64,000 nucleotides of DNA, from positions 2,542,001-2,606,000 of the forward strand of contig NZ_CP014136.1 of assembly GCF_002291425.1 (NCBI RefSeq). Reading direction: 5' to 3'. How positions within the stretch are numbered: position 1 is the first letter of the stretch; each line of letters opens with the position of its first letter. The position numbers and the translations under genes are program-made. The notes under the pieces were generated by a model, which saw nothing but the letters and a program-made list of their open reading frames with translations, was not told where the DNA came from and made no database searches. This document shows positions 1 to 11,101 of this stretch, piece after piece. This DNA comes from Gibbsiella quercinecans (GTDB taxonomy: Bacteria; Pseudomonadota; Gammaproteobacteria; Enterobacterales; Enterobacteriaceae).

Positions 1-357
1 CATCAGGTTCGGTTGGTTCTCCAGGGCGGTGCGCACAGCCTGCCGATACAGCACCCGATCGGCCTGAGCGCGGGTGGCCCGTACCGCAGGGCCTTTACTG
101 ATGTTTAGTATCCTAAACTGGATGCCGGCATGATCGATCGCCGTTGCCATCAGGCCGCCGAGCGCATCAATTTCTTTAACCAGATGCCCTTTGCCAATGC
201 CGCCAATCGCTGGGTTACAAGACATTTGCCCAAGCGTGTCGATATTGTGTGTCAATAATAAGGTTTGACGCCCCATACGAGCAGCAGCCATTGCTGCTTC
301 GGTGCCTGCATGGCCGCCACCGATGATAATGACGTCAAAATGATCTGGATAAAACAT
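1..357 (-). CDS. mnmG: MnmG (GidA) tRNA uridine-5-carboxymethylaminomethyl modification enzyme, 5' part
   Basis: N-terminal 119 codons of MnmG; the remainder lies left of the window. With MnmE it installs the cmnm5 group on U34 of tRNAs in the cytoplasm, using FAD. The FAD dinucleotide-binding motif is at residues 10-15 (IIIGGGHAG), followed by the family segment [17 protein letters not shown]. The start [10 protein letters not shown] matches the E. coli protein. It is transcribed away from oriC, the usual enterobacterial position beside mioC. Confidence 0.97.
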   Translation of the reverse strand, partial: MFYPDHFDVIIIGGGHAGTEAAMAAARMGRQTLLLTHNIDTLGQMSCNPAIGGIGKGHLVKEIDALGGLMATAIDHAGIQFRILNISKGPAVRATRAQADRVLYRQAVRTALENQPNLM

Positions 358-439
358 GGAACTCACCTCGGAGTACGTGCGAACGATCGTTATTTGCCCT
401 GGGGACGGGGATTCTACTCAAGTTTAGACGGCCCGCCAA

Positions 440-730
440 GTGGCCAGGATCGTCCGGTAATTAAAAGAAGATCTTTTTTATTTAAAGATCTCTTTATTAG
501 ATCTCTTATTAGGATCGCGATCTTCTGTGGATAAGTGAATATTCATGCCTAATATCAGCTGATTAAGGAGGATCGTTAGCTGTGAATGATCGGTGATCCC
601 ATCACGAATAAGCTGGGATCTAAAACGGGTGTTATGCACAGGACAAAAAGCATACAGCAGTTGTTATTTGGATAACTACCGCTTATACGCCGCTTTTAAG
701 CATAGTTATCCACAAGTGAACGCGTGATCT
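440..730. other. oriC: oriC, chromosomal replication origin
   Basis: The mnmG-mioC gap holds a recognisable enterobacterial oriC. Three AT-rich 13-mer-type repeats begin with GATCT at 470, 487 and 500 and form the unwinding element. DnaA boxes are visible as R1 (TGTGGATAA, 526-534), R2-like (TTATGCACA, 632-640) and R4 (TTATCCACA, 706-714). Eleven GATC sites lie between 440 and 730, giving Dam methylation and SeqA binding sites. Stretches such as 578-598 read almost as in E. coli. The E. coli-like flanking genes support the assignment. Confidence 0.97.
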
Positions 731-739
731 TTATGCAAA

Positions 740-1180
740 TTAGAGCAAATTAATCCAGTTTTTGATCCATTCTGCTGCCGGATCCTCGGGAATTTCATGC
801 TTGGTGATGTCGATCTCAAGACGATCGCCGATCCTTTTCGCACCCAATGCGCTAAATTTCTCGTCGATCAATTTGATCGCGCCGCAAAAGGTGTCGTATT
901 CGGAACTGCCCAGACCAACGGCGCCAAATTGCACTCCCGAGAGATCCGGTTGCTGTTCTTCTATCTGTTCCAACAGCGGTTGTAGGTTATCCGGCAGTTC
1001 ACCTGCGCCGTGCGTCGAGCTCACCACCAACCAGCGGCCAGACAATGTCAGTTCATCCAGTTCAGGGCCATGCAGCATTTCGGTAGAAAAGCCGGCTTCT
1101 TCCAGTTTTTCTGCCAGATGTTCGGCCACATATTCCGCGCTACCCAGCGTGCTGCCACTGATCAGGGTTATGTCTACCAT
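740..1180 (-). CDS. mioC: MioC, flavodoxin-like FMN protein
   Basis: 146-residue flavodoxin-fold protein, the length of E. coli MioC. The FMN phosphate loop is near residues 8-17 (SGSTLGSAEY), and the FMN-contacting segments SSTHGAGELPDN and GSSEYDTFCGA are present. In E. coli it is an electron carrier stimulating biotin synthase in vitro. The gene reads toward oriC, so transcription can enter the origin. A DnaA box (TGTGGATAA) at 1247-1255 lies upstream, as at the E. coli mioC promoter, where DnaA represses. Confidence 0.96.
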   Translation of the reverse strand: MVDITLISGSTLGSAEYVAEHLAEKLEEAGFSTEMLHGPELDELTLSGRWLVVSSTHGAGELPDNLQPLLEQIEEQQPDLSGVQFGAVGLGSSEYDTFCGAIKLIDEKFSALGAKRIGDRLEIDITKHEIPEDPAAEWIKNWINLL

Positions 1181-1246
1181 GAATGAATGATCCCAGCGAT
1201 TCGAAAAGAGGCTGCATTGTACGCTGTGAATCGGCTGGGATCTACC

Positions 1247-1255
1247 TGTGGATAA
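1247..1255. promoter_or_regulatory. DnaA box upstream of mioC
   Basis: TGTGGATAA, a perfect DnaA box, 67 bp upstream of the mioC start. The same arrangement in E. coli lets DnaA repress mioC transcription that would otherwise run into oriC. Confidence 0.8.
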
Positions 1256-1277
1256 TAGGGGTATAGAAAATCATCGG

Positions 1278-1739
1278 CTAAGGGGTGATGGTACGCATAA
1301 TGGGGTTTTGCAACGAGATTAGCGTTTCCGTTGACTGGATCTCATCAATGGTTTGGATCTTGTTGATAAGTACCAATTGCAGCGCATCGATCGAGCGGCA
1401 CATCACCTTGATGAAGACGCTGTAATGCCCGGTGGTGTAATAGGCTTCCACCACTTCTTCCAGGCTTTCCAGCTTTTTCAACGCGGAAGGGTAATCCTTG
1501 GCGCTTTTTAAAATGATGCCGATAAAGCAGCACACATCGTAGCCCAGCTTCTTGGGGTTCACGTCGATACGGGCGCCGGAAATGATGCCCGCCAGCTTCA
1601 TTTTTTCTACCCGAACGTGGATGGTGCCTGGGCTGACGGCAAACGCCTTGGCCAGTTCCGCATAGGGGGTGCGCGCATTCTCCATTAGAGCGTTGAGAAT
1701 GCCGCGATCGAGATTATCGATCTGATAAGTTTCCGCCAT
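1278..1739 (-). CDS. asnC: AsnC, Lrp/AsnC-family transcription regulator
   Basis: 153 residues: N-terminal winged HTH (about 5-65, ILNALMENARTPYAELAKAF then SPGTIHVRVEKM) and C-terminal RAM ligand-binding domain. Close to E. coli AsnC throughout. In E. coli it responds to asparagine, activates the divergent asnA and represses mnmG. Here the divergent neighbour asnA is missing: the next gene upstream is the 3' end of viaA, 146 bp away. Its role is therefore probably limited to autoregulation, the mnmG/mioC region or distant targets. Confidence 0.95.
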   Translation of the reverse strand: MAETYQIDNLDRGILNALMENARTPYAELAKAFAVSPGTIHVRVEKMKLAGIISGARIDVNPKKLGYDVCCFIGIILKSAKDYPSALKKLESLEEVVEAYYTTGHYSVFIKVMCRSIDALQLVLINKIQTIDEIQSTETLISLQNPIMRTITP

Positions 1740-1885
1740 GCTGTTTCTCTTTATTGATGAATATCGAATTGATCGGGTTTTAAGATGGAATAGTGGACGG
1801 CGAATAGCAACTTCCGTTAGCGAAAATTGAGTGCTGGCGGCACGTTTTTGCGCAACGGTGAATGGTTGGAGTGGTGAGGAAAGCC

Positions 1886-3349
1886 TTAACGCTGCCAGCG
1901 GCGCAGCAGGCGGCTTTTCAGGCTGGTATCAAAGCGCCAGATGTGATCAAAGATCCGCATGATGCCCGGTTTGCCATAGGCCGACATCGCCACCGCGTGG
2001 AAACGCTGCTGGTGGCTTTGCTGCTGGCGCTTGACCTTGTTAATGGTTTCGTCAGGCAGGCGTTGAGCGATGAAATCGGAAATAATCACCGCATCAGCGT
2101 CAACCCAACCGCTTTCGGCCATTTTATCCACGCTGGCGTTCAGACAGGCGGCCAGATCGGTGCCGCCGCGAAAATGCTGGCCGAGGAAGCGCACGGCCTG
2201 TTCGATGCCGCTGGCGGCGGTGAGTTCATAATGGACGATCTGGTTGGCGAACAGCATGATGTAGCAGCGCCGATTATCCGCCAGCGCCACGCGCAGCAGC
2301 GCCAGGCAGAAAGCTTTGGCACACTGCTCGTTAAACCCGCCCATAGACCCCGAGGTATCAACGCAGACAATAAAAGGCCCGCGCGGTTGCCGATCCTGCT
2401 GTTGGTGGATCACCGGCCGCATCACGGTTTTTTCGTGCCAGGCATCGCCCTGCAGGCGATAGCTTAGCAGCTGTTTTTCCAGCAGGCGGCGGTAAAATTC
2501 GAACTCTAGCTCTTCAACCCCCAGCATCGCCAGCTCGGGGGGAAGCAAGCGCAGGATGTCGTCGCTTTGGTGAATGCCGTTAACTTCTTCCGGCAGGGTG
2601 GCCGGCGTACGCACCAGGCTGCGAAACGGTTCCAACAGGGCATCAGGCTGCGGTACGCTTTTTGCCTCGTAGCTGCGGCCCAGTTGCTGCGCGAGCTTTT
2701 TCAGCTCTGGCTGCGTTTGCAGAAACTGGCCATATTCCACCAGCCGCTGGTAATCGCCGCGCTGTAGCTTGCCTTTACTCATGTCCCACAGCCGCCCGGC
2801 TGCGGTGTCGTTTTCGGCCAGGATTGGCTCCAGCGAGCCGCTGAGCGCCAGGCGTTCCTGCAGTTCCGCCATCAGTTGTTCCCGCTCCTGCTCCAGCAAC
2901 TGATGATGCAGCAGTGTGGCCTGTAATGTCAGGCTAATGCGCCAGCGTTGTAGGAATAGCGTCTGAAAGCTGTCATCAAGGGGATGATTGGGCAAATCCG
3001 CGGCGTCGACCAGCCGGCGAGCCTGCTCATAAAAAGGAGAAACCAACTGCTGCAGCAGATCCAGCGTGTCATTCAGGTTTTGGTAAAACTGGCTGTTACT
3101 TTCCAACTGGCATTGCTGATAGCGATAAAACTCCTGTGCCAGCGCCGGTGGCACCATCGCCTGGTGGAGCCGCTCTTTTAAACGCAGTTTCCATTGTGGC
3201 AGATCGCGATCCAGCGCCCGCCGCATTGCCGGGAACTTCTTGAAAAAAACCGCAAGCTGCGGCAACGCCAGCATGGCGACGATCGTGTCTTCGATCAGTT
3301 CGCCTTCGGCGATCGCCAGCAACAGATCGAGCGTTTCCAGATTGAGCAT
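1886..3349 (-). CDS. viaA: ViaA, VWA-domain partner of RavA
   Basis: 487 residues. The C-terminal von Willebrand A domain carries the MIDAS motif DTSGS at residues 331-335, preceded by a long helical N-terminal part. ViaA stimulates the RavA ATPase; in E. coli the pair associates with respiratory complexes and affects aminoglycoside sensitivity. The gene starts 2 bp after the ravA stop, so the two form a ravA-viaA operon. Confidence 0.96.
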   Translation of the reverse strand: MLNLETLDLLLAIAEGELIEDTIVAMLALPQLAVFFKKFPAMRRALDRDLPQWKLRLKERLHQAMVPPALAQEFYRYQQCQLESNSQFYQNLNDTLDLLQQLVSPFYEQARRLVDAADLPNHPLDDSFQTLFLQRWRISLTLQATLLHHQLLEQEREQLMAELQERLALSGSLEPILAENDTAAGRLWDMSKGKLQRGDYQRLVEYGQFLQTQPELKKLAQQLGRSYEAKSVPQPDALLEPFRSLVRTPATLPEEVNGIHQSDDILRLLPPELAMLGVEELEFEFYRRLLEKQLLSYRLQGDAWHEKTVMRPVIHQQQDRQPRGPFIVCVDTSGSMGGFNEQCAKAFCLALLRVALADNRRCYIMLFANQIVHYELTAASGIEQAVRFLGQHFRGGTDLAACLNASVDKMAESGWVDADAVIISDFIAQRLPDETINKVKRQQQSHQQRFHAVAMSAYGKPGIMRIFDHIWRFDTSLKSRLLRRWQR

Positions 3350-3351
3350 GT

Positions 3352-4860
3352 TTACCGGCCGCGCATCTGTTGTTGCAGTTGTTTAAGCTGTTCAGATACC
3401 TGCAACAGGCTGGATTCAATTTTGGCCAGGCCTTCCGCCGGGGTAAACAGGCATGGCTGATGCTGGCTGAATAATCGCCGCTGTTCCGCCAGCCGCAGCG
3501 CCAGCGTATCCAGCTCGTCCTGCAGTTCCGGCGGCGTGCTGCCGCTTGGGCCACCGGGCAGGGCGAGCAGCGCCGGCTGGCGGCTGACGTCCAGTACGCA
3601 CAGATACTGTTGGTTATCCACCAGCAGATCGATTTGCTGCGCAAAACCAATGCCGTTCAACTTGGCGCGCACCTCTCCGCCCTTCTGCAACCAGTTTTCC
3701 AGGGCGCTGTTTTCTATACTTAGGTGGGTCACCTGTATGTCGTGCAGCTTTAATGGCGTTTGCAGCAGCAGGGTTTGGCTGGTGCCACTGAGCGCTTCTT
3801 TCAACGCATACTGCGGCCGGCGGCTGAACATGCCGCTTTTTTTCTCCAGTTGGATTGCCCTGCGTTCGCTTTGCTGCTGCTGGTGCTGCATCCAGCGGCT
3901 ATGCAACTGCTGCAGTTGCAGCAAGTGGGTCTGCTGTTGATACGCCTGCTCGGCCAGCAACTGATCCACCTGCTGCTGCAGGAGTTTCAGCGAAGCCAGA
4001 TCGTGCCACAGGCAATCTTTGAGCAGCATCAGATCGATAGGCGCAATGTTATCCCGGCCGCTGAAAAAGGCGCAGGCCTGCAGCAGGCGTAGCGCTTTTT
4101 TCCAACGGCGATCGGAAATATAGGGCGCTTGCTCCAGGGCATCCAGCCGCTGGCGCAGTTGGAAAATCAGTTCGAAGCAGTGTTCCGGCAGCGCCACTCG
4201 ATCAATCTGCCCTTGCCATTGCAGGAACTCTTGGTCGCTGATGCTCAACGCCTGCGGCACCGGGTTGTCGTGGTCGTTCTGGCGGTTGGTCAACAATGCG
4301 TGGAAGTTCTGCTTATCTTGCACCTTGTCCAGCCACAGGCGAATCAGCATGCGATCGTACAGCGCTTCCAGGCTGTTATCGGCTTCCGGCAACTCGTTGG
4401 ATGCGGCGATCAGCAGGCGCAAGGGGATCGGCTCCTCACTGTTGCCGTTGCGGAAGCGGCGCTCATTGATGGCGGTCAACAGGGTGTTGAGGATCGCTGG
4501 GCCGGCCTTCCAGATTTCATCCAGGAAGACGATCTCCGCCTCCGGCAGATAGCCGGCGGTCAGGCGCTGATAGCGCCCTTCGTCCTTTAGCGCCTGAATG
4601 GATAGCGGGCCGAACACTTCTTCCGGGGTGGAGAAGCGCGTCATCAGATATTCAAATGAACGTGCATTGCGAAAGGCAAACTTCAGGCGGCGGGCTATCA
4701 GGCTTTTGGCGATGCCCGGCGGGCCAAGCAAAAATACGCTCTCGCCGCTTAGCGCGGCCAACAGGCACAAGCGGATTGCTTCCTGCCGTTCATACAGGCC
4801 ACTTTCCAGCGCATTGCTGAGACGGGAAATGCGTTCTGCCAAATGTGATGAAGAGACCAT
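3352..4860 (-). CDS. ravA: RavA, MoxR-type AAA+ ATPase
   Basis: 502 residues (E. coli 498). Walker A GPPGIAKS is at 46-53 and Walker B VFLDE at 111-115, followed by sensor-type ASNELPEAD. The C-terminal third (LARA-type region) is Gln-rich and more diverged. RavA forms hexamers with ViaA and, in E. coli, binds the inducible lysine decarboxylase LdcI. First gene of ravA-viaA; divergent from kup across a 288-bp AT-rich gap. Confidence 0.96.
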   Translation of the reverse strand: MVSSSHLAERISRLSNALESGLYERQEAIRLCLLAALSGESVFLLGPPGIAKSLIARRLKFAFRNARSFEYLMTRFSTPEEVFGPLSIQALKDEGRYQRLTAGYLPEAEIVFLDEIWKAGPAILNTLLTAINERRFRNGNSEEPIPLRLLIAASNELPEADNSLEALYDRMLIRLWLDKVQDKQNFHALLTNRQNDHDNPVPQALSISDQEFLQWQGQIDRVALPEHCFELIFQLRQRLDALEQAPYISDRRWKKALRLLQACAFFSGRDNIAPIDLMLLKDCLWHDLASLKLLQQQVDQLLAEQAYQQQTHLLQLQQLHSRWMQHQQQQSERRAIQLEKKSGMFSRRPQYALKEALSGTSQTLLLQTPLKLHDIQVTHLSIENSALENWLQKGGEVRAKLNGIGFAQQIDLLVDNQQYLCVLDVSRQPALLALPGGPSGSTPPELQDELDTLALRLAEQRRLFSQHQPCLFTPAEGLAKIESSLLQVSEQLKQLQQQMRGR

Positions 4861-4913
4861 AGATTTATCGTATTGTCCGTTAGTTGACCAAACTTACTTA
4901 AGCGACTAATACT

Positions 4914-4929
4914 AAAACAGTACCGTTTT
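4914..4929. promoter_or_regulatory. Near-palindrome between ravA and kup
   Basis: AAAACAGTACCGTTTT is a 16-bp near-perfect inverted repeat with one non-complementary position on each side of a GTAC centre. It lies 54 bp upstream of ravA in the divergent ravA/kup gap. It looks like a small operator, but no regulator can be named. Confidence 0.3.
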
Positions 4930-5148
4930 TAATGATATAGATTATTGATTAGTAATAAATTTCTTTGAGTTAATCGATATTTGGCGTGTCTTTTTGCCTT
5001 TTTGGCGGGTCTATTAAAGAGTAGGCAAGTAGTAGAATTCGTGCATACTGTGCGCTTTTTAGTGGGCGTAACGGATCTTGGAGCCCGCATCTATTGGATC
5101 GATACAGGGCGTATCGGCTAAGGGATGTACTCACAAAAGAAACGAATT

Positions 5149-7017
5149 ATGAGCACAGAAAACAAGCAATCATTATCCGCGGTCACGTTGGCTGCCATCG
5201 GGGTGGTGTTCGGTGATATTGGTACCAGTCCTCTTTATACGCTGAGAGAGTGTTTTTCCGGCCATTATGGCTTTGAGGTTCGCCCGGATGTCGTTTTTGG
5301 CTTCCTCTCCCTGATTTTCTGGATGTTGGTGATCATTGTTTCGCTGAAGTATCTCACTTATGTGATGCGAGCAGACAACGCCGGGGAAGGGGGTATCCTC
5401 ACATTAATGTCGTTGGCCGGGCGTAATACGTCGGCGCGCGCCACCTCGATATTGGTGATTTTGGGCCTGATCGGCGGCAGCTTTTTCTATGGTGAGGTGG
5501 TGATTACCCCGGCCATTTCGGTGATGTCGGCGATTGAGGGGCTGGAAATTGCCGCGCCTTCGTTGGACACCTATATTGTCCCACTCTCAATACTGGTGCT
5601 GACGCTGCTGTTTGCAATCCAAAAGCACGGTACCGGCAGCGTTGGCAAACTGTTTGCTCCGGTGATGCTGATTTGGTTCTTTTCCCTGGCGGTGCTGGGC
5701 ATCCGCAGCATCATCGTCAACCCCGAAGTGCTGCAGGCGCTGAACCCCAAGTGGGCGCTGAACTTCTTCCTTGAATACCAAAAGCTGTCCTTCTTTGCTC
5801 TGGGGGCGGTGGTGCTGTCGATCACCGGTGTTGAAGCGCTGTATGCCGATATGGGGCATTTCGGGAAATTCCCTATCCGCCTGGCGTGGTTTTCACTGGT
5901 GTTGCCTTCGCTGGTGCTAAATTACTTCGGCCAGGGGGCGCTGTTGCTGAAAAACCCCGAAGCGATTAAAAACCCCTTCTTCCTGCTGGCGCCGGACTGG
6001 GCTTTGATTCCATTGCTGATTCTGGCAACCCTGGCGACAGTCATCGCTTCACAGGCGGTGATTTCCGGGGTGTTTTCGTTGACTCGCCAGGCGGTTCGCC
6101 TGGGGTATCTGTCGCCGATGCGCATTATCCATACCTCGGAGATGGAGTCTGGCCAGATCTACATTCCGGCGATTAACTGGCTGCTGTATATCGCGGTGGT
6201 GCTGGTGATCGCCAGTTTTGAACACTCCAGCAATCTGGCTGCGGCGTACGGTATCGCCGTTACCGGTACCATGGTGTTAACCAGCATTCTGGTGACCTCT
6301 GTGGCGATTAAAAACTGGCACTGGAAGCGTTTTCTGGCGATCGGCATTCTGGCGATCCTGCTGTTTATCGATGTGCCGATGTTTACCGCCAATGCCTTGA
6401 AGCTATTCTCCGGCGGCTGGCTGCCGCTGACGCTGGGCCTGGTGATGTTCATCATCATGACCACCTGGAAGAGCGAGCGTTTCCGCCTGCTGCGTCGTAT
6501 GCATGAGCACGGCAATTCTCTGGAGGCGATGATCGCCTCGCTGGAGAAATCGCCGCCGGTGCGTGTCTCGGGCACCGCGGTGTTTATGTCGCGTGCGACG
6601 ACGGCCATTCCTTTCGCCCTCTTGCATAACCTCAAGCACAACAAAGTGTTGCATGAACGGGTGGTGCTGCTGACGCTGCGCACTGAAGACGCGCCTTACG
6701 TGCACAACGTGCGCCGTGTGACCATTGAACAGCTTTCGCCTACCTTCTGGCGGGTGGTGGCCAGCTACGGTTGGCGCGAAACGCCAAACGTTGAGGAGAT
6801 TTTCCACCGCTGCGGGCTGGAAGGGTTGCCGTGCCGGATGATGGAAACCTCGTTCTTTATGTCCCACGAATCGCTGCTGTTGGCCAAGCGCCCCTGGTAC
6901 CTGCTGCTACGCGGCAAACTGTTCATTGCGCTTAGCCGCAACGCCCTGCGGGCCGCCGACCAGTTCGAAATCCCGCCTAACCGCGTTATCGAGCTGGGCA
7001 CCCAGATCGAAATCTAG
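5149..7017 (+). CDS. kup: Kup (TrkD), low-affinity K+/H+ symporter
   Basis: 622 residues from ATG 5149, exactly the E. coli length; an in-frame ATG at 5125 would add 8 residues not found in the family. The 12-helix membrane domain begins [14 protein letters not shown], with conserved [14 protein letters not shown] and [11 protein letters not shown]. The cytoplasmic tail contains [10 protein letters not shown]. It imports K+ with H+, mainly at low pH. A strong hairpin terminator follows at 7032, separating it from the ribose operon. Confidence 0.97.
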   Translation: MSTENKQSLSAVTLAAIGVVFGDIGTSPLYTLRECFSGHYGFEVRPDVVFGFLSLIFWMLVIIVSLKYLTYVMRADNAGEGGILTLMSLAGRNTSARATSILVILGLIGGSFFYGEVVITPAISVMSAIEGLEIAAPSLDTYIVPLSILVLTLLFAIQKHGTGSVGKLFAPVMLIWFFSLAVLGIRSIIVNPEVLQALNPKWALNFFLEYQKLSFFALGAVVLSITGVEALYADMGHFGKFPIRLAWFSLVLPSLVLNYFGQGALLLKNPEAIKNPFFLLAPDWALIPLLILATLATVIASQAVISGVFSLTRQAVRLGYLSPMRIIHTSEMESGQIYIPAINWLLYIAVVLVIASFEHSSNLAAAYGIAVTGTMVLTSILVTSVAIKNWHWKRFLAIGILAILLFIDVPMFTANALKLFSGGWLPLTLGLVMFIIMTTWKSERFRLLRRMHEHGNSLEAMIASLEKSPPVRVSGTAVFMSRATTAIPFALLHNLKHNKVLHERVVLLTLRTEDAPYVHNVRRVTIEQLSPTFWRVVASYGWRETPNVEEIFHRCGLEGLPCRMMETSFFMSHESLLLAKRPWYLLLRGKLFIALSRNALRAADQFEIPPNRVIELGTQIEI

Positions 7018-7031
7018 CCGCCATCTTGCCA

Positions 7032-7058
7032 GGGCCCAGCATTCGCTGGGCCCTTTTC
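7032..7058 (+). terminator. kup rho-independent terminator
   Basis: GGGCCCAGC (7032-7040) pairs with GCTGGGCCC (7045-7053) around a 4-nt loop, followed by TTTTCTT. Confidence 0.9.
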
Positions 7059-7077
7059 TTTGCCTCTTCGATTGCAC

Positions 7078-7172
7078 AGCGAAACGTTTCGATAACGATC
7101 ACAATTTTGCATCATTTTTGTTGCCACATGTTGGTTTTTTTTTAAACTCCTCTCACCAGCGAAACGTTTCGC
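7078..7172. promoter_or_regulatory. rbs operon control region with two RbsR operators and a CRP half-site
   Basis: AGCGAAACGTTTCG occurs at 7078-7091 and again at 7158-7171. The palindromic cores GAAACGTTTC start at 7081 and 7161, exactly 80 bp apart. This is the LacI/PurR-type operator recognised by RbsR. A TCACA CRP half-site lies just inside the first operator (7098-7103). E. coli has a comparable operator plus CRP activation. Two spaced operators suggest repression by looping, which is an inference. Confidence 0.85.
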
Positions 7173-7190
7173 CAGTAAGCAGAGGAAAAC

Positions 7191-7610
7191 ATGAAAAAGG
7201 GTGCGTTATTGAATGCTGAAGTCTCTGCGGTGGTATCCCGTCTTGGCCATACCGATCAGCTCACGATTGGCGATGCAGGGTTACCGATCCCGGCGGCAAC
7301 GCAGCGTATCGATCTTGCGCTGACCCAGGGTATCCCTTCGTTCTTACAGGTTTTTGCTGCCGTTACGCAGGAGATGCAGGTGGAGAGCGCGATTCTGGCG
7401 GAGGAAATCGTGAAGCAAAACCCGCCGCTGCATGAAGCGTTATTGGCGCAGTTGTCCATGCTTGGCCAGAGCCAGGGGAATACCGTTAGCGTGCGTTATA
7501 TCAGCCATGCGGAATTCAAAGCGCAAACGGCCTACAGCCGGGCGGTGATCCGCAGCGGGGAGTGTTCCCCCTATGCCAATGTGATCCTGTGCGCCGGCGT
7601 AACCTTTTGA
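7191..7610 (+). CDS. rbsD: RbsD, D-ribose pyranase
   Basis: 139 residues as in E. coli. Interconverts the pyranose and furanose forms of ribose so that RbsK can phosphorylate it. His20 (SRLGH), the catalytic histidine of the family, is present. A good Shine-Dalgarno (AGAGGA) precedes ATG 7191. First gene of rbsDACBKR, 20 bp downstream of the second RbsR operator. Confidence 0.97.
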   Translation: MKKGALLNAEVSAVVSRLGHTDQLTIGDAGLPIPAATQRIDLALTQGIPSFLQVFAAVTQEMQVESAILAEEIVKQNPPLHEALLAQLSMLGQSQGNTVSVRYISHAEFKAQTAYSRAVIRSGECSPYANVILCAGVTF

Positions 7611-7617
7611 GGCATTT

Positions 7618-9132
7618 ATGCAACCTTTACTGCAACTAAAAGGAATTGATAAGGCCTTCCCCGGGGTGAAAGCGCTGTCTGGCGCCGCGCTTAGCGTTTA
7701 TCCCGGCAAGGTGATGGCGCTGGTGGGGGAAAACGGCGCCGGCAAATCCACCATGATGAAAGTGTTGACGGGGATCTACAGCAAGGATGCCGGCAGCCTG
7801 CAGTTTTTGGGGAAAGAGGTGGCGTTCAACGGGCCGAAAGATTCCCAGGCAGCCGGCATCGGCATCATCCATCAGGAACTGAATCTGATCCCGCAGTTGA
7901 CCATCGCGGAGAATATCTTTCTTGGCCGCGAATTCGTTAACCGCTGGGGCCGTATCGATTGGAAACGCATGTATGCCGAGGCCGACAAGTTGCTTGCCAG
8001 GTTGAACCTGCGTTACAGCAGCCATCGGTTGGTGGGCGAGCTGTCGATTGGCGATCAGCAAATGGTGGAAATCGCCAAGGTGATGAGTTTTGAATCGCAG
8101 GTGCTGATCATGGATGAACCAACGGATGCCCTGACGGATACCGAAACCGCCTCCCTGTTCAAGGTGATTAACGAACTGAAGGCCCAGGGGCGCGGCATTG
8201 TTTATATCTCCCATCGCCTGAAAGAAATTTTTGAAATCTGCGATGACGTAACGGTTTTTCGCGATGGGCAGTTCATTACCGAACGCCCGGTTGCCGAACT
8301 GCAGGAAGATACGCTGATCGAACTGATGGTGGGGCGCCGGCTGGAAGAGCAGTATCCGCGCCTTAATCTGCCGCGCGGCGAAAAACGGCTGCAGGTCAGC
8401 CACCTTTCCGGCCCAGGCGTGGATGACGTCAGCTTTTCCCTCTGCCGCGGTGAAATTATCGGTGTGGCGGGGCTGATGGGCGCCGGGCGGACGGAGTTGA
8501 TGAAGCTGCTTTACGGCGCGGCGTTGCGCTGCGGCGGCTCGGTGCAGTTGGATGGCCGTGAAGTGCTGGCCCGCACGCCGCAGGATGGCCTGGCGAACGG
8601 CATTGTTTATATCTCGGAAGACCGCAAACGCGATGGGTTGGTGCTGGGGATGTCGGTAAAGGAAAACATGTCGCTGACCGCGCTACGTTATTTCAGCCGC
8701 GCTGGCGGCAGCCTGAAGCATGCCGCAGAGCGGCAGGCGGTGGGGGATTTTATCCGCCTGTTCAACATTAAAACGCCGACCCTGGATCAACCCATCGGCC
8801 TGCTTTCTGGCGGCAATCAGCAGAAAGTGGCCATCGCCCGCGGCCTGATGACCCGGCCGAAGGTGCTGATCCTGGACGAGCCAACCCGCGGTGTCGACGT
8901 TGGCGCCAAGAAGGAAATTTATCAACTTATCAACCAGTTCAAGCAGGAAGGGCTGAGCATCATCCTGGTGTCTTCCGAAATGCCGGAGGTCATGGGCATG
9001 AGCGATCGCATCCTGGTGATGCACGAAGGGCGCCTTAGCGGCGAGTTCCCGATTGAACAGGCCACCCAGGAAGCGCTGATGGCCGCGGCCGTTGGCAAGC
9101 AATACGGCGAAAGCAGGAGTAATCGGATATGA
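7618..9132 (+). CDS. rbsA: RbsA, ribose ABC importer ATP-binding protein
   Basis: 504 residues with two fused ABC domains. Domain 1: Walker [10 protein letters not shown] at 37-45, signature LSIGDQQ, Walker [11 protein letters not shown]. Domain 2: degenerate Walker [11 protein letters not shown], as in all RbsA proteins, with intact LSGGNQQKV and [11 protein letters not shown]. It energises the RbsBC ribose importer at the inner membrane. Its stop overlaps the rbsC start (ATGA, 9129-9132), implying translational coupling. Confidence 0.97.
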   Translation: MQPLLQLKGIDKAFPGVKALSGAALSVYPGKVMALVGENGAGKSTMMKVLTGIYSKDAGSLQFLGKEVAFNGPKDSQAAGIGIIHQELNLIPQLTIAENIFLGREFVNRWGRIDWKRMYAEADKLLARLNLRYSSHRLVGELSIGDQQMVEIAKVMSFESQVLIMDEPTDALTDTETASLFKVINELKAQGRGIVYISHRLKEIFEICDDVTVFRDGQFITERPVAELQEDTLIELMVGRRLEEQYPRLNLPRGEKRLQVSHLSGPGVDDVSFSLCRGEIIGVAGLMGAGRTELMKLLYGAALRCGGSVQLDGREVLARTPQDGLANGIVYISEDRKRDGLVLGMSVKENMSLTALRYFSRAGGSLKHAAERQAVGDFIRLFNIKTPTLDQPIGLLSGGNQQKVAIARGLMTRPKVLILDEPTRGVDVGAKKEIYQLINQFKQEGLSIILVSSEMPEVMGMSDRILVMHEGRLSGEFPIEQATQEALMAAAVGKQYGESRSNRI

Positions 9133-10094
9133 GTTCCCAAACTATCGCAGCAAAGCGCTGGTTCAGTAAAGAATGGCTGTTAGAGCAGAAATCGCTGATT
9201 GCGCTGCTGGTTTTGATCGCGGTGGTTTCATCCATGAGCCCCAATTTCTTTACCCTGAACAACCTGTTCAACATTCTGCAGCAGACGTCGGTTAACGCCA
9301 TTATGGCGGTGGGGATGACGCTGGTGATCCTGACTTCCGGTATCGATCTTTCGGTGGGATCGCTGTTGGCGCTGACCGGCGCCGTCGCTGCGTCGATCGT
9401 GGGCTTCGAAATCAATGCGCTGGCGGCGGTTGCGGCGGCATTGGCGCTCGGCGCGGCGGTGGGGGCTTGCACCGGGGTGATTGTCGCCAAGGGCAAGGTA
9501 CAGGCGTTTATCGCCACCCTGGTGATGATGCTGCTGTTGCGCGGCGTCACCATGGTGTACACCAACGGCAGCCCGATCAACACCGGTTTCTCCGGCGTGG
9601 CGGATACCTTTGGCTGGTTTGGCATTGGCCGCCCGCTTGGCGTGCCCACGCCAATCTGGATTATGGCGATCGTTTTTATCGCTGCCTGGTACATGCTGCA
9701 CCACACCCGGCTGGGGCGCTATATCTATGCGCTGGGGGGCAATGAAGCGGCAACCCGCTTGTCCGGCATCAGCGTGGATAAGGTCAAAATCATCGTCTAT
9801 TCGCTGTGCGGCCTGCTGGCGGCGCTGGCCGGAATTATTGAAGTCGCGCGCCTTTCCTCTGCCCAACCCACCGCCGGTACGGGCTATGAGCTAGATGCCA
9901 TTGCGGCGGTGGTGCTGGGCGGCACCAGCCTGGCCGGCGGCAAGGGGCGCATCGTCGGCACGCTGATTGGCGCGCTGATTTTGGGTTTCTTGAATAATGG
10001 ATTGAATTTATTAGGTGTTTCTTCCTACTACCAAATGATCGTGAAAGCGATAGTGATATTGCTGGCGGTATTGGTAGATAACAAAAAGCAGTAG
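9129..10094 (+). CDS. rbsC: RbsC, ribose ABC importer permease
   Basis: 321-residue hydrophobic permease of the BPD_transp_2 family. It carries the family segments [18 protein letters not shown] and [14 protein letters not shown], the latter near the RbsA contact. Length and sequence match E. coli RbsC. Followed by a 111-bp gap before rbsB. Confidence 0.97.
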   Translation: MSSQTIAAKRWFSKEWLLEQKSLIALLVLIAVVSSMSPNFFTLNNLFNILQQTSVNAIMAVGMTLVILTSGIDLSVGSLLALTGAVAASIVGFEINALAAVAAALALGAAVGACTGVIVAKGKVQAFIATLVMMLLLRGVTMVYTNGSPINTGFSGVADTFGWFGIGRPLGVPTPIWIMAIVFIAAWYMLHHTRLGRYIYALGGNEAATRLSGISVDKVKIIVYSLCGLLAALAGIIEVARLSSAQPTAGTGYELDAIAAVVLGGTSLAGGKGRIVGTLIGALILGFLNNGLNLLGVSSYYQMIVKAIVILLAVLVDNKKQ

Positions 10095-10205
10095 GCGAGT
10101 AACGCGGCGGGTTTGCCATAAATTGCGGTTGAGCACGCCAGGCGGCGTTATGCCGTTGCCCATTGCTGATTAGCCTAACTCACCTCCCCTACAGGAATGA
10201 CGACC

Positions 10206-11093
10206 ATGAAAATGAGAAAATTGGCCACTTTAGTTTCCGCACTCGCGTTAAGCGCGAGCCTGAGTGCCAACGCGTTGGCGAAAGAGACTATCGCGCTGGT
10301 GGTTTCCACACTGAACAACCCGTTTTTTGTTTCGATGAAAGACGGTGCGCAGCAGGAAGCCAACAAGTTAGGTTATAACCTGGTGGTTCTGGATTCCCAG
10401 AACAACCCGGCGAAAGAGCTGGCGAACGTGCAGGATCTGATGGTGCAGAATCCGAAAGTGCTGCTGATTAACCCCGCGGATTCCGATGCGGTTGGCAACG
10501 CCATCAAAATGGCCAATCAGGCCAAGATCCCGGTGATAACCTTGGATCGCGTTGCATCTGCCGGCACCGTCATTAGCCATATCGCTTCCGATAACCGCGC
10601 CGGTGGTAAGATGGCTGGCGATTTCATCGCCGGCAAGGTTGGCGCAGAAGCTAAAGTGATCCAACTGGAGGGCATCGCCGGTACTTCCGCCGCCCGCGAA
10701 CGTGGCGAAGGGTTCAAACAATCGCTCGATCAGCACAAGTTCAAACTGCTGGCCAGCCAGCCGGCGGATTTTGATCGCACCAAGGGGCTGAATGTCATGC
10801 AGAATCTGTTGACCGCGCACCCGGACGTGCAGGCGGTGTTTGCCCAGAATGACGAAATGGCGCTGGGCGCTCTGCGGGCGCTGCAAACCGCCGGTAAAAC
10901 GGATGTGGTGGTGGTCGGTTTCGACGGCACCGCCGATGGCATGAAGGCGGTGGAGGGCGGCAAGCTGGCGGCAACGGTGGCGCAGCGCCCGGATCAGATT
11001 GGTGTGATTGGTGTGGAAACCGCTGATAAAGTATTGAAAGGCGAGCAGGTGCCGGCGACGATCCCGGTTGCCTTGAAACTGGTCACGCAATAA
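10206..11093 (+). CDS. rbsB: RbsB, periplasmic D-ribose-binding protein
   Basis: 295 residues from ATG 10206. AGGA at 10193-10196 sits 9 bp upstream of this codon but directly abuts the alternative ATG at 10197, which decides the start. Sec signal peptide of about 25 residues (SANALA, then KETIALVV). Periplasmic-binding-protein fold with ribose-contacting regions STLNNPFF and [10 protein letters not shown]. Feeds RbsAC and, in E. coli, the Trg chemoreceptor. A perfect 11-bp hairpin follows the gene. Confidence 0.96.
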   Translation: MKMRKLATLVSALALSASLSANALAKETIALVVSTLNNPFFVSMKDGAQQEANKLGYNLVVLDSQNNPAKELANVQDLMVQNPKVLLINPADSDAVGNAIKMANQAKIPVITLDRVASAGTVISHIASDNRAGGKMAGDFIAGKVGAEAKVIQLEGIAGTSAARERGEGFKQSLDQHKFKLLASQPADFDRTKGLNVMQNLLTAHPDVQAVFAQNDEMALGALRALQTAGKTDVVVVGFDGTADGMKAVEGGKLAATVAQRPDQIGVIGVETADKVLKGEQVPATIPVALKLVTQ

Positions 11094-11101
11094 GTCAGTT
11101 G

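Noticed and set aside
265-534. 89-codon open frame across mnmG start and oriC
   Set aside because: Runs through the AT-rich unwinding element and mnmG antisense; not a plausible protein.
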